Shown one piece after another: positions 15,573-24,376 of a stretch of 64,000 nucleotides of DNA. Within the stretch, counting starts at the first letter, position 1; every line of letters starts with the position of its first letter. Origin of the DNA: Solidesulfovibrio magneticus RS-1 (GTDB lineage Bacteria > Desulfobacterota > Desulfovibrionia > Desulfovibrionales > Desulfovibrionaceae); assembly GCF_000010665.1 (NCBI RefSeq), contig NC_012796.1:3625501-3689500 (forward strand), written 5' to 3'. A model generated the notes under the pieces. The model saw nothing but the letters and a program-made list of their open reading frames with translations, was not told where the DNA came from and did no database searches. A program made the translations under genes and the position numbers.

Positions 15573-17369
15573 ATGAACAAAGCCACAACATCTGATCTAA
15601 ATATTGCCCGAAGATTTGCCGCATTTTTAAAATCTTACACTTGGCAAATAATTTTCGCACTGACATGCGCACTGTGCTCAAGCGCTGCTGGAATTGCATT
15701 GCCATTACTTGCCGGGTCATTAATCAATAAACTTCAAGAAACAACACAGGTTTCTAGTTTTTTCAACCTCCACAACTTAGAACTGTGGAGTCTTGTTAGC
15801 GTGTTCGCTTTTCAAGCTGTGTGCAGCTATTGTCAAGTTGTTTATACCTCGAGAATATCGGAGGGGGTTGTTCGCGACATTCGAATCGCAGCATTTTCTG
15901 GGCTACTAAAAAAAGAAATGCTGTTTTTTGACCAAATTAAAGTTGGAGATGTGTCTTCACGTGTTAGCAAAGATGTGAATGATGTTCAAGAATTGTACAC
16001 TGAAAGTTTCCAGGATATCTTTCTGAGTATTATTGAAATATTCGGTTCAATATCTGCAATGTTGTATATCTCTTGGAAAATGACGTTATTAACTTTGTGT
16101 GTTGCCCCGCTCTCTGCAGCGCTTGTTTTGTATTATCGCAATCGTTTTCGGATGTTGGCAAGATCGCAAGCTAGACTCATGGGTGATATCAGTTCGCACG
16201 CGCAAGAAGCTTCAACCCATATACGTATTATCAGAGCATTTGGAGCCGAGACTGTCGAACTAAAAAGAATGCTATCTGTTTGCGACAAATTTTACACTTC
16301 AGGTATTTCTTTAGCGAAAGTTTTTGCATCTCAGACTGTAGCAAGTCGCGTTCTTGTATGGGTAGCTATTTTTTTTGTGATGCTCTACGGATTTTATTTA
16401 ATAGCTCTAGGAGACATGAATAGCGGGCAGCTTGTTGCATTTTTGATATTGGCTTATAAGTCAACGCAGCCCGTACTGCACGTAAGTTACATTGTAAACA
16501 ATATGCAAAGGAGTCTAGCCGCAGCAAGCCGCGTCTATTCTCTGCTTGAAGACAACTTACCTAGTCGGTCATTGAATCAGCCATTGTCTTTTGTGCCATT
16601 TAATCCCCAGGGACAGATATCGTTTGATCGGGTGAATTTTTCTTATTGTGGTGAAGATGTTTTGAATGATGTAGTTTTTTCGGTCGACAAAGGTGAGTTT
16701 GTAGCTTTAGTTGGACCATCTGGAGCAGGAAAGACTACGATACTTAAACTGTTGCTTGGATTTTATTCTCCTTCGAGTGGACGAATTTTACTTGACGACG
16801 TCGACATATCAAGAGTTGACCCTGCTATATTGCGCTCGGCGATAGCATATGTTCCACAAGAATCTATGCTTTTCAATAGAAGTATATATGAGAACATAGC
16901 ATATGGAAACAACTCAGCGTCTTTTGCAGAGATTGAAAGCGCTGCTAAAAATGCAGGGGCTCTCGACTTTATAAGAACATTACCTCAAGGTTTTGACACC
17001 ATGGTTGGCGAACTTGGCGCTAGACTCTCTGGCGGCGAGCGACAAAGAATAGTGCTTGGAAGAGCTTTTTTACGAAATCCAAAAATATTGCTACTGGATG
17101 AACCGACTTCAAATCTAGACTCTAACAATGAAGCATTGCTTAAAGATAACATTAAAGAACTGGCAAAAGGTCGAACGACTGTCATGGTCGCACACAGGTT
17201 CTCGACAATAGAACATGCAGATCGTGTTATTGTCATAAATTCAGGACGTGTCATAGAATCAGGAAGCCCTCAGCAACTTATACAGCAACGCGGATTGTTC
17301 TATCAAATGAGAATGTCGTCATCTAAGATAGAAGACTTACCCATGCCTGCTGTGAGTGTTGCAGATTGA
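15573..17369 (+). CDS. ABC exporter (fused TMD and ATPase) of the peptide cluster
   Basis: The 598-aa half-transporter has about six membrane helices in residues 1-310 and one ATPase domain. Walker A is GPSGAGKTT, the Q-loop lies near VPQES, the signature is LSGGERQRI and Walker B is ILLLDEPTS, followed by the H-loop VAHRFS. The layout is that of type IV exporters (MsbA/LagD-like); there is no N-terminal C39 peptidase, so the leader would be removed by another protease. As a homodimer in the inner membrane it should export the modified peptide. The start at 15573 is preferred; a TTG 21 nt upstream lies inside the hairpin. Confidence 0.88.
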   Translation: MNKATTSDLNIARRFAAFLKSYTWQIIFALTCALCSSAAGIALPLLAGSLINKLQETTQVSSFFNLHNLELWSLVSVFAFQAVCSYCQVVYTSRISEGVVRDIRIAAFSGLLKKEMLFFDQIKVGDVSSRVSKDVNDVQELYTESFQDIFLSIIEIFGSISAMLYISWKMTLLTLCVAPLSAALVLYYRNRFRMLARSQARLMGDISSHAQEASTHIRIIRAFGAETVELKRMLSVCDKFYTSGISLAKVFASQTVASRVLVWVAIFFVMLYGFYLIALGDMNSGQLVAFLILAYKSTQPVLHVSYIVNNMQRSLAAASRVYSLLEDNLPSRSLNQPLSFVPFNPQGQISFDRVNFSYCGEDVLNDVVFSVDKGEFVALVGPSGAGKTTILKLLLGFYSPSSGRILLDDVDISRVDPAILRSAIAYVPQESMLFNRSIYENIAYGNNSASFAEIESAAKNAGALDFIRTLPQGFDTMVGELGARLSGGERQRIVLGRAFLRNPKILLLDEPTSNLDSNNEALLKDNIKELAKGRTTVMVAHRFSTIEHADRVIVINSGRVIESGSPQQLIQQRGLFYQMRMSSSKIEDLPMPAVSVAD

Positions 17370-17797
17370 AAGGTCAGAGGTGGCTGTCCTGAAAGCCCCC
17401 CTGAAATAACACATACGATCACGAATACTCAATAAATACTCGTAATTATAGTTTTCGGCCAAACGAACAATGCAGCGCGACCCTACTCCCCTCAACGCGA
17501 TCCACCCAACGCGCAGATGTCTGCGCACCATATGGTGCCTCACCACACCCTCATTTTTCGGTTCATTTCGCCCGCCCAGCCCAGCCCCAGTATCCCAAAA
17601 TTTTAAATTTCGACGAATACGACGCATCTTTTTGAAATCACTTATGATTCACACATAACTTGCGCTCAAAATCTTTCAAAACGTGTCAACACACTGAAAT
17701 TAATGAGTATAGCGGAACATCCTGCGCCGCCGTGGCCACTGGAAAGGAAAAGCAGGCAAAGAAGAGGATTGCGGATAAAACGAATACTATATCACGT
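17370..17797. repeat. Palindrome-headed interspersed repeat, copy in element A
   Basis: After 17503 the sequence follows the family pattern: head GCGCAGATGTCTGCGC, then GGTGCCTCAC, TCATTTTTCGGTTCATTT, a GC-rich middle, ATTTCGACGAATACGACGCA and an AT-rich tail ending near 17700 (TCTTTCAAAACGTGTCAACA). It is nearly identical to 51899-52100. The remainder, 17370-17502, holds no gene. Confidence 0.7.
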
Positions 17798-18304
17798 TTA
17801 AATACGGTCTGAACCTAAAACAGCGCACTCAATCCTGGCAGTTCTTTCATCAATAGACTTCAAGACAAGGTCGTCTAGGACAATGGTTTCTCGAGATTTA
17901 ATCTCATTTTGAACAGTCAAGAACGACCTATTAATCATACCGCCATCGGCAGCTATCTCCACACACGATATTTCGATGTTCTTATGAACCTTACCGGTTA
18001 AATTAGTCAACTGTATACGAGCTAAAGTTTTTTCCTGACATTGAGCAACATCCATTACCAAGGAAACATCCAACGCCCCTTTTCTTTCAGCCAATCCGAC
18101 ACTGCAAGCACTGACAACGGCGGTCTCAATTCTTATCCCATCATCCAATACCGCCTTAGCCTTAGGACTACCCAGAAACTTACCAATCAAACTATTATCA
18201 AACCCTGAAAATACAGCAAAAACAGCAACAACTGACACCAAAACAACCCCAAACAAATAAACACTGGCATCATTTTGCGATGAAATTTTAAAAACTTTCT
18301 TCAT
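17798..18304 (-). CDS. Membrane-anchored protein of unknown function, element A copy
   Basis: The 168-aa protein has one membrane helix near residues 15-35 (VYLFGVVLVSVVAVFAVF). A domain outside the membrane follows with four Cys that could form disulfides (SACSVG, VAQCQEK, ISCVEI, IECAVL). It is about 95% identical by eye to 52196-52702 in element B. It ends next to the interspersed repeat and belongs to the tRNA-proximal end shared by both elements. The function is unknown. Confidence 0.65.
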   Translation of the reverse strand: MKKVFKISSQNDASVYLFGVVLVSVVAVFAVFSGFDNSLIGKFLGSPKAKAVLDDGIRIETAVVSACSVGLAERKGALDVSLVMDVAQCQEKTLARIQLTNLTGKVHKNIEISCVEIAADGGMINRSFLTVQNEIKSRETIVLDDLVLKSIDERTARIECAVLGSDRI

Positions 18305-18385
18305 ATTTAAACATTCCTATCGGGAATAAAATCATGCAAATAAACACAATTTTAAAATTTTTAGCAACCATAATTCCATCAACAC

Positions 18386-18736
18386 TCAACGGCCGACAGA
18401 TTCGTAACACATTTGACCAGAATGTTGCATATCTTTATCAAAAAAATCATCACATCTATACAAATTTTTACTGCGAGACTTATCATTTTCATGATATACA
18501 ATCACTTCAATTAATGTAGTTATCAATTGTCGACCATCTGGCCAACTTAAACCACTTGTGCCAACAATTTTAGATTCAAATTTTGATTGAATTTTATCTA
18601 AATGACTACAGCTTCCGTATTTATAAATATCATTCAATTTACACCCAGGCAGCGAACTCCATGATTTTTCTTGAGCATACACAAAAGATATGTTGATTAC
18701 TAAAAAATTGAACAACAAGAATATAAATGTCCGCAT
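18386..18736 (-). CDS. Small secreted Cys-containing protein
   Basis: The 116-aa protein begins with a clear signal peptide (MRTFIFLLFNFLVINISFVYA, cut likely after VYA). The mature part of about 95 aa has four Cys (LPGCKL, GSCSH, YRCDDF, QMCYE). AGGAGTAAAGCA precedes the ATG at 18734-18736. It is only in element A, between two genes that are adjacent in element B, so it was gained here or lost there. No family is recognised. Confidence 0.6.
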   Translation of the reverse strand: MRTFIFLLFNFLVINISFVYAQEKSWSSLPGCKLNDIYKYGSCSHLDKIQSKFESKIVGTSGLSWPDGRQLITTLIEVIVYHENDKSRSKNLYRCDDFFDKDMQHSGQMCYESVGR

Positions 18737-18893
18737 TGCTTTACTCCTGAAGATACTTTGTGTCCAAATAGCCATAGGCAGCAAACAACCACACAGATAC
18801 GCTCTTATACGAACACATTCAACGAGATTTCCGAAGACTAATAAGACAACCAACGCCTATTTCAAGATCTAAATCCACCTAAAACAATCACCA

Positions 18894-19214
18894 CTACCGT
18901 GAACTGCTAATTGAAAACTTTCTATCCACCTCAAGTGCTGAAGCAAGACCTTTAGAATTAGTACGTTCAGTCTCTTTTTCTTTCAAATCAATCACTCCAA
19001 TCCTCTCCCCATTCTCTCCACAAAGAACAATACGCCCCCCGTCTTCGAGCGTAACCATCCGTACTTCGGGATTAAAAGCGTTTATTCCAAGCTCCTGAGA
19101 CCAGACACTCTCTGGTGCCAAACAAATACAAAGAACCATACTGAAAAAATAGAGAAATATGAACACTATTAGGGCCTTTGATGAGTTCTCTACAAGCGGG
19201 CAAAATGCCCTCAC
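18894..19214 (-). CDS. Exported or anchored small protein, element A copy
   Basis: The 106-aa protein has a hydrophobic helix at about residues 14-33 (ALIVFIFLYFFSMVLCICLA), then a conserved segment (NAFNPEVRMVTLEDGGRIVL, CGENGERIGVIDLKEKE). The start is a GTG preceded by AAGG at 7 nt. The element B copy (52816-53097) has lost this GTG. Both are next to the attachment end of the element. The function is unknown. Confidence 0.55.
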   Translation of the reverse strand: MRAFCPLVENSSKALIVFIFLYFFSMVLCICLAPESVWSQELGINAFNPEVRMVTLEDGGRIVLCGENGERIGVIDLKEKETERTNSKGLASALEVDRKFSISSSR

Positions 19215-19260
19215 TGATTTGCCTTGTGCTCATAGAAAACGCAACGAAGAATTTGCAGCC

Positions 19261-19661
19261 GCATTCCTAACGCAAAATGAATCGGTGCGCATAGCGGACA
19301 ACACAGGGTAATGTCATTCCCGATGAATCCCCTACCCCGACGCGCAGACGTCTGCGCACGCATGGTACCTCACTGACCACTCATTATCCGGTTCATTTTC
19401 GACTTATCGGCCCGCCAGCCCCGGCTGTCCCAAAGTATCAGAATTCGACGAATTTGACGCATCAATATAAAATTATTGACGATCCACACATAACTTCCGT
19501 TCAAAATCTTTCAAACAGTTTCAACGCACTGAAATTACAGAGTATATCATAATAATTCTGCGCCGCCGTGGTCACAGGAAAGGATAAGCAGGCAGGGGGG
19601 AGGATTGCGGATAAATCGGGTCCGCCAACGATGCCAACAGGCATGACCCGCTGAACATAGA
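19261..19661. repeat. Palindrome-headed interspersed repeat, next to the junction
   Basis: The head palindrome GCGCAGACGTCTGCGC is perfect near 19343, followed by the family body to about 19540. The same arrangement stands at 53250-53460 beside the intact tRNA. No gene is seen. Confidence 0.7.
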
Positions 19662-19694
19662 AAAGGGGCCAGGACTTTGACGTCCTAACCCCTT
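19662..19694 (-). terminator. Copy of the tRNA-Thr terminator at the element junction
   Basis: AAGGGGTTAGGAC and its partner form the stem, followed on the minus strand by CCCCTTTTC. It matches the terminator downstream of the intact tRNA at 53594-53633 and now follows a tRNA fragment. Confidence 0.65.
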
Positions 19695-19701
19695 GAAATC
19701 A

Positions 19702-19746
19702 TGGAGCCAGCATGGAGACTCGAACTCCAGACCTGCTGATTACGAA
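19702..19746 (-). other. Attachment-site scar: 3' part of tRNA-Thr
   Basis: These 45 nt are identical to 53641-53685, that is, from the anticodon loop to the CCA end of tRNA-Thr(CGU); the identity stops exactly at 19746/19747. The direct repeat marks the two ends of element B, and the original 3' end was displaced here on integration. A functional tRNA is not possible because the 5' half is missing. Confidence 0.88.
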
Positions 19747-19929
19747 AACATAAACTTTGGCTAATCAGTTGATTTTATTGGTATCAATAAATTGATTTGT
19801 TGGCGGCCAGCCAACAAAATATCCTTGCGCGGCATTGAGCATTTGGCGCTCTTTTGGTAATTGTTTGGCGAATGCTTTGGCGTTCTATCCGGTCACTTCT
19901 TTAACTGTACTTGCCAACAAACAACACCT

Positions 19930-20790
19930 ATGAAGCCAAACAAGCCGAAAGTAGCAACTTTGGATGAAGTGTCCATCACGCGAGATGGAGAGTATGCTTA
20001 TATCGAATTCTTGGACAAAACTATTGGCTCTGTCTCTTTAAAAATTGGACAAAACATTACAAGCATGAGCGATAGCGACATTCTCGCTCTTCACAACTCC
20101 CTACTGAACAGGATGTATGAATTCAGAAAGCAATGCGAATATATCGCAGCAGAGGTGCCTCCTGGAAAACCTCAAATTAGATATGAGTCAAGAAGCAACC
20201 AATGGGTTCCTGAAGGAGATGTACTAAGATGTCTCATTGAAGACGAAGGGACTGAATTTGAAACTACTATAAGAATAGACGACCATGAGTTGTCACTTGA
20301 AGAATTTGGAAGACTCCTCTTGGTGTACAATGGGTGGGGTATGCGAATCGTCTTTGTGCCTGACGATGAAATTGATAAAACTCCTAAGATAGAAATGAAG
20401 TCCGCAATTAAGAAATCCAATTCTAAAAAAGTTGCGCCGCTAAAGCAGTTCTTGGGCAAATGGCGTATCGTTTGGATGGAAAGCTGGGACCAGGACTATG
20501 TTGACATGGAAGAGCCGGGTTTCATTAGCTTCGAATCTAAAAACAATGGTGAATTCCATTTTGGTAACGTACATGCCAGTATAGACTGTCAATTGTCTGA
20601 GTTTGCAAATGAACAGCGACTAGAATTCTCTTGGGTTGGTCATGATGAAATGGATGAAGTAAGCGGGCGCGGGTGGGTGTCGCTAAAAAATGATGGAACG
20701 CTTTCTGGGCACATCTTTATACATGGCGGCGAAAATTCATCATTTTCAGCAAAAAAATTCAAATCTTTGAAAAACAACAAAATTAACTAG
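19930..20790 (+). CDS. Conserved two-part protein of unknown function
   Basis: The 286-aa protein has an N-terminal part of about 150 aa ending in GWGMRIVFVPDDE, a motif seen in a widespread hypothetical family. Its C-terminal part of about 100 aa has GKWRIVWMESWDQDYVDMEE and GRGWVSL...GHIFIHGG, also known as a stand-alone hypothetical domain. No activity is known for either. The ATG at 19930 is taken because conserved sequence begins there; there is no clear SD, and a TTG at 19861 is open. It is the first gene inside element B after the attachment scar, on the opposite strand to the module, and probably is cargo. Confidence 0.6.
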   Translation: MKPNKPKVATLDEVSITRDGEYAYIEFLDKTIGSVSLKIGQNITSMSDSDILALHNSLLNRMYEFRKQCEYIAAEVPPGKPQIRYESRSNQWVPEGDVLRCLIEDEGTEFETTIRIDDHELSLEEFGRLLLVYNGWGMRIVFVPDDEIDKTPKIEMKSAIKKSNSKKVAPLKQFLGKWRIVWMESWDQDYVDMEEPGFISFESKNNGEFHFGNVHASIDCQLSEFANEQRLEFSWVGHDEMDEVSGRGWVSLKNDGTLSGHIFIHGGENSSFSAKKFKSLKNNKIN

Positions 20791-20863
20791 ATTAATTACA
20801 GCAAATCTATTTTGTTGACCTAAAAAATGGCGAACACCTTTGTTTAGATGTTCGCCAATATCA

Positions 20864-21253
20864 TTACGGCACGTAGGTCATCTTGCTACAAATTGCATCA
20901 ACTAATCTTTTGTGTGCATATTCTGGGCTCGGACTTTTTGTGCATTTAATTCTAAAATCATCATTTTCAATTTTTTTATTGCTTTCAGTCTGAATTTCTG
21001 TTGGTGATTTATGGTTTATGCCATTGGAAGTGTCGCTACCTGATTCGCCTGGACGTCTTCCCCAGAACCGTTCATAGTACTTCTTTGTAAGCAGACTATA
21101 TAGTCCATCTTCAAAGTCACCAATACTGTACTTGTGTTTGTTTGGCAAGTAGTCATTCAAATAACATTCTAAACAAAAATATGACTTAGCACATCTTGGT
21201 TGGTAGTCTTTGCCACACAGAATACAAGTTTGAGTTTTCATTTGAGCTTTCAT
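20864..21253 (-). CDS. Zinc-ribbon protein, element B
   Basis: The 129-aa protein (ATG at 21251-21253, preceded by GAGAGGACTACT) has CILCGKDY and YFCLECY, two CxxC pairs forming a zinc ribbon, then an acidic and polar C-terminus. It corresponds to the partial gene at the left edge of the window in element A. It may bind nucleic acid or a module protein. An upstream in-frame ATG lacks a ribosome site. Confidence 0.6.
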   Translation of the reverse strand: MKAQMKTQTCILCGKDYQPRCAKSYFCLECYLNDYLPNKHKYSIGDFEDGLYSLLTKKYYERFWGRRPGESGSDTSNGINHKSPTEIQTESNKKIENDDFRIKCTKSPSPEYAHKRLVDAICSKMTYVP

Positions 21254-21358
21254 AGTAGTCCTCTCTTTGTGGTATGTATAAATAATAAATTCGCTAGATT
21301 TTCTTTGACTTAGCAAGGCATCAGTCGACTTCTGACGCCTTGCATTAACCATCACCGC

Positions 21359-21442
21359 TTAAAGTTCAGACATCAATTCTTCGACAGCATCTCTGATGAA
21401 ATCCTTGAAATCGCGTTCGCCAGTAATTAGCATTAACTTCAT
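21359..21442 (-). CDS. Possible 27-aa peptide, maybe relic of an excisionase-like gene
   Basis: After GGAAGGAATAAGA an ATG opens a 27-codon frame (MKLMLITGERDFKDFIRDAV, then EELMSEL). This resembles the first residues of small excisionase-type HTH proteins, but it stops before a DNA-binding domain. It lies between the zinc-ribbon gene and the integrase. It could be a truncated xis or chance. Confidence 0.3.
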   Translation of the reverse strand: MKLMLITGERDFKDFIRDAVEELMSEL

Positions 21443-21590
21443 TCTTATTCCTTCCTTGTATTTTTCATAATTTAAACTGTTTGACGAATTGTCGTCACAA
21501 CAAACAGCATTGCTGTAGTTTTCTATGTTTCGATAAAACATAATTCTTCCTGTTGACAAGCAAATTTTTACTCATACTGTAATATTATAG

Positions 21591-22715
21591 CTACATTAAT
21601 TCAGGCAACAAACTAACTGCCCGTTCTTTTTCACCTTCAAGACAATGATAGTAATGGCTCGTTGTCGTAGATATCATTGAATGGCCTAGTAACTTTGACA
21701 CCGCAGCGAGGTCAGCACCCTTGCTCAGCATGGTTGTAGCAAAGAGGTGTCTTAAATCATACATTCTGACAGGGTAAGTTATTCCAGCCCGCTCACACGC
21801 TCTTCGGAAACCTTTACGGATCATGCCAATTGGCTGACCACGCCATTCGATAACGTAACCTGACTGCGATTCAGTCTTTACTTCTTTCATCTTACCAAGG
21901 AGAGTTGGGGAGATCGGAACGACCCGATAGGTTCTTGTCTTGCTGGCATAGATTTTTGCGATGCCTTTATCGAAGTCGATGTGATCCCATTTCAAGGCAA
22001 GAAGCTCTGATTCACCAGGACGCGTCCCCAGGCTGAAGCAAACTTCCATGGCCCACCTGACATGCGGTTCAGCGTGGTCCATGATCCTTTTAACGTCATC
22101 GACGGTCAACTGGACATCTCGGGGCTTCTCTCTTGATTTCTTCCTGCCCTTCATGGGGTTGACCGTGGTCAACCCGGTAGTGACACCGAAATTGAAGATG
22201 GCGTTGACGTAGTCGCCATAGCGGTTCACTGTCGGCTGTGACCGAGGGCGGTTCTGTTTCCCGTTGGTCTCCTGGAAGAACTGGATGAACGGCACCATGT
22301 CGTCAATGTAGGTCATCGAGTTCACCACCCGGTCGCCGATGATCGGATTGAACTGGTTGTCGATCATTTTTGCCAACTTCTTGGTATTGTTCTCAGTTCT
22401 GCCCGACACCTTGAGGTGAGCCAGGTATTTCCCAGCTAGCTCTCGAAAGGTCATCCCTTGGCCGGACTGAATAGTCTTCTCCGGTAAAGTGATCTCTTCA
22501 ATCATCTTTACTGGTGCGGGGGCTGGCGAACTGATCAGATCAGTCGGCGGCAGTGGCAATGCCGTACACAGCTTTTTGGCATCACTGACAGCTTTGTTGA
22601 AAGCTTCAGCCTGGGCATAAGCCTCTTCACCACGGCCAAATGATTTGTCTCGCCTTTTCCCTGTTTCATCATGATAAAAGACCATCCACCGTCCATCTCG
22701 GTCATAAACACCCAT
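21591..22715 (-). CDS. Tyrosine site-specific recombinase (integrase) of element B
   Basis: The 374-aa protein is closely related to the 355-1455 gene: MGVYDRDGRWMVFYHDETGK at the start, core-binding domain in the middle, and catalytic residues in TRPGE, DLRH, LGHS and SHYYH at the end. GGAGGAATTCT directly precedes the ATG; the frame extends upstream over the end of the next gene without a ribosome site. It lies 1.8 kb from the tRNA scar and should move element B at tRNA-Thr. The two integrases are similar enough that they could cross-act on both elements. Confidence 0.92.
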   Translation of the reverse strand: MGVYDRDGRWMVFYHDETGKRRDKSFGRGEEAYAQAEAFNKAVSDAKKLCTALPLPPTDLISSPAPAPVKMIEEITLPEKTIQSGQGMTFRELAGKYLAHLKVSGRTENNTKKLAKMIDNQFNPIIGDRVVNSMTYIDDMVPFIQFFQETNGKQNRPRSQPTVNRYGDYVNAIFNFGVTTGLTTVNPMKGRKKSREKPRDVQLTVDDVKRIMDHAEPHVRWAMEVCFSLGTRPGESELLALKWDHIDFDKGIAKIYASKTRTYRVVPISPTLLGKMKEVKTESQSGYVIEWRGQPIGMIRKGFRRACERAGITYPVRMYDLRHLFATTMLSKGADLAAVSKLLGHSMISTTTSHYYHCLEGEKERAVSLLPELM

Positions 22716-22834
22716 AGAATTCCTCCGAAAAGTCAATACGATCAATAGAGTTTTCAAAAATAGCAATAAACAGCAGTTTTCAAAAATATGTTTCAAACAA
22801 ATCAAAGGGCTCAAAAGCCCTTTGAAGGAAGTGG

Positions 22835-23392
22835 TTAAATTGTATTCATCAATATTTCTTCGACTTCCTCCTCTTGCACTCCAAGATACCTTCGAGTGAT
22901 CGAAGGACTGGAATGGTTTAAGCGTTTCGCTAGAACTTCCCAGGATACTCCGAATGCCTTTCGCTGATGGTAGGTCCATGTTTTTCGAAGTGAATGAGCA
23001 CCGTAGTTTCCTTTCAGATTAATGGCCTCGGTCCACTTCTTCATGTACTTTGTCACAGCATAGGTTGTGAGAGGATAATTCCGACCTTTCCTGCTTTTAA
23101 ACAGGAAATGATCATCGTCATCCTTTACGGTCATCAAATAGGCATCGAGTGCAGATTTGATCTCCTTGTTCACCACAAAGACATTGTCCTTACCCGTCTT
23201 CTTTTCGCGCAAGGTAACGCGCTCACCGATCTTCACATCTTTGACATCGCCTATTTTCAAGGCAAGTAAGTCTTGGACGCGAAGACCTGAATTCACACCC
23301 ATGACAAAAAGCAATTTGTCGCGGGGAGCATCAGAAAGTATCTTCTTGATGCTCTTCACGCTTTTCAGGTCGATGATCGGTTCTACCTTCAT
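22835..23392 (-). CDS. Short tyrosine recombinase, element B copy
   Basis: The 185-aa relative of 1534-2091 has the same catalytic set (SGLRVQD, HSLRKT, LNHSS, RRYLG). GGAGGTAAAAG precedes the ATG. The order short recombinase then integrase, with 119 nt between, is the same as in element A. The conservation of both genes suggests that both are needed for movement. Confidence 0.85.
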   Translation of the reverse strand: MKVEPIIDLKSVKSIKKILSDAPRDKLLFVMGVNSGLRVQDLLALKIGDVKDVKIGERVTLREKKTGKDNVFVVNKEIKSALDAYLMTVKDDDDHFLFKSRKGRNYPLTTYAVTKYMKKWTEAINLKGNYGAHSLRKTWTYHQRKAFGVSWEVLAKRLNHSSPSITRRYLGVQEEEVEEILMNTI

Positions 23393-23667
23393 CTTTTACC
23401 TCCAATTCCCTTTTTTGTTTTGGGGAGTTGAAAATCGTGCATACAATTCAGCCACTCAAGGGAGCCATTCAAGAGACCCTGCGATAACCGCATAAATTTC
23501 TTTCAGAAATCCATTTTAAAATCCCCAATGTACGATTCTATCTATAAACGGACTTTCCTTATAAATGTTATTTCTGTATAACTTTAGACAAATAAACAGA
23601 ATCTTGCGCGTAATATTCAAAAAATAGCCATGCCTTTCGACATGACTATGTTAAAACTCAAAGCCAT

Positions 23668-24045
23668 TTAGACCTTCGTCAGAATGATCATCTCGTTCTC
23701 AACCGAGACAGAGAATTCATCTCCTTCGTTGATGACCAGACCTTGAAGGTCAAGGCTCTTCATATAGAGCTTCAATTCCAACTTGTTATTGACCTTCGGC
23801 CTTCTCGAGTTCTTCAGGTATAATCCCTTGACCTCGTAGAATGTCCTGTCATCGCTCATCAGCTTCAAGACGTATTGCTTCAAAGTCTGACGATGCGAGA
23901 CACCCATCTTGGCCATGATCTCCGAGGCAGTCATGCCCGCGAAGATGCATTCGCGAAGAAGCGAAGGATTGTACTTCGATTCGATCTTCTTCTTTTCAGG
24001 ACCTTCTTGAACATCCATAGCCGCGCTATCGTTCTTCTTGCTCAT
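23668..24045 (-). CDS. HTH/AbrB-like small regulator, element B copy
   Basis: The 125-aa relative of 2367-2744 shows the same layout: charged N-terminus, HTH-like ECIFAGMTASEIMAKMGVSH, and hairpin tail VNEGDEFSVSVENEMIILTK (first residues approximate). AAAAAGGAGCTTGT precedes the ATG. Its leader contains three mutually exclusive inverted-repeat arms (24159-24204). I infer a role in controlling the module. Confidence 0.68.
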   Translation of the reverse strand: MSKKNDSAAMDVQEGPEKKKIESKYNPSLLRECIFAGMTASEIMAKMGVSHRQTLKQYVLKLMSDDRTFYEVKGLYLKNSRRPKVNNKLELKLYMKSLDLQGLVINEGDEFSVSVENEMIILTKV

Positions 24046-24158
24046 ACAAGCTCCTTTTTAAGTTTGATTGATAATTTCTGTATTCCGGCAAAGATTCTTC
24101 AAAATTGCTGCAAAACTGCTTAGATTTGCTTGATCTTGCACTTAATTTACTTGATCTC

Positions 24159-24204
24159 CCTGGGGCCAAAACGTGAATTGGCCCCAGGATCAATTTCCTG
24201 GGGC
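24159..24204 (-). promoter_or_regulatory. Three-arm alternative hairpin in the leader of the regulator gene
   Basis: Arms 24159-24169 (CCTGGGGCCAA), 24178-24188 (TTGGCCCCAGG) and 24197-24204 (CCTGGGGC) let the middle arm pair with either neighbour, as in attenuators. Upstream of 23668-24045 on the minus strand. Confidence 0.4.
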
Positions 24205-24344
24205 TTTTGGTCACGGGGGATGGGCAACTATGGGTGAAGCTCCAAACGTCCCAGGGCGGGGAGTATATAGGGCCTTGTTTTGGGGCTGGGCGGTGGTGAT
24301 TCCCTTGGCCAGGGATGGAGGGGCGAATTGATCACTTTCTGAAA

Positions 24345-24376
24345 CGAAAAAAGGACCCCGCCCCAAGGCAAGGTCC
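24345..24376 (-). terminator. Intrinsic terminator after the structured RNA (element B)
   Basis: On the minus strand GGACC and GGTCC close a stem that contains a GCC/GGC inner stem and is followed by TTTTTT. It is in the same position as 2991-3025 in element A. Confidence 0.65.

Noticed and set aside
19702-19746. Second tRNA-Thr gene
   Set aside because: Only the 3' half is present; the D-arm and half of the anticodon stem are missing.
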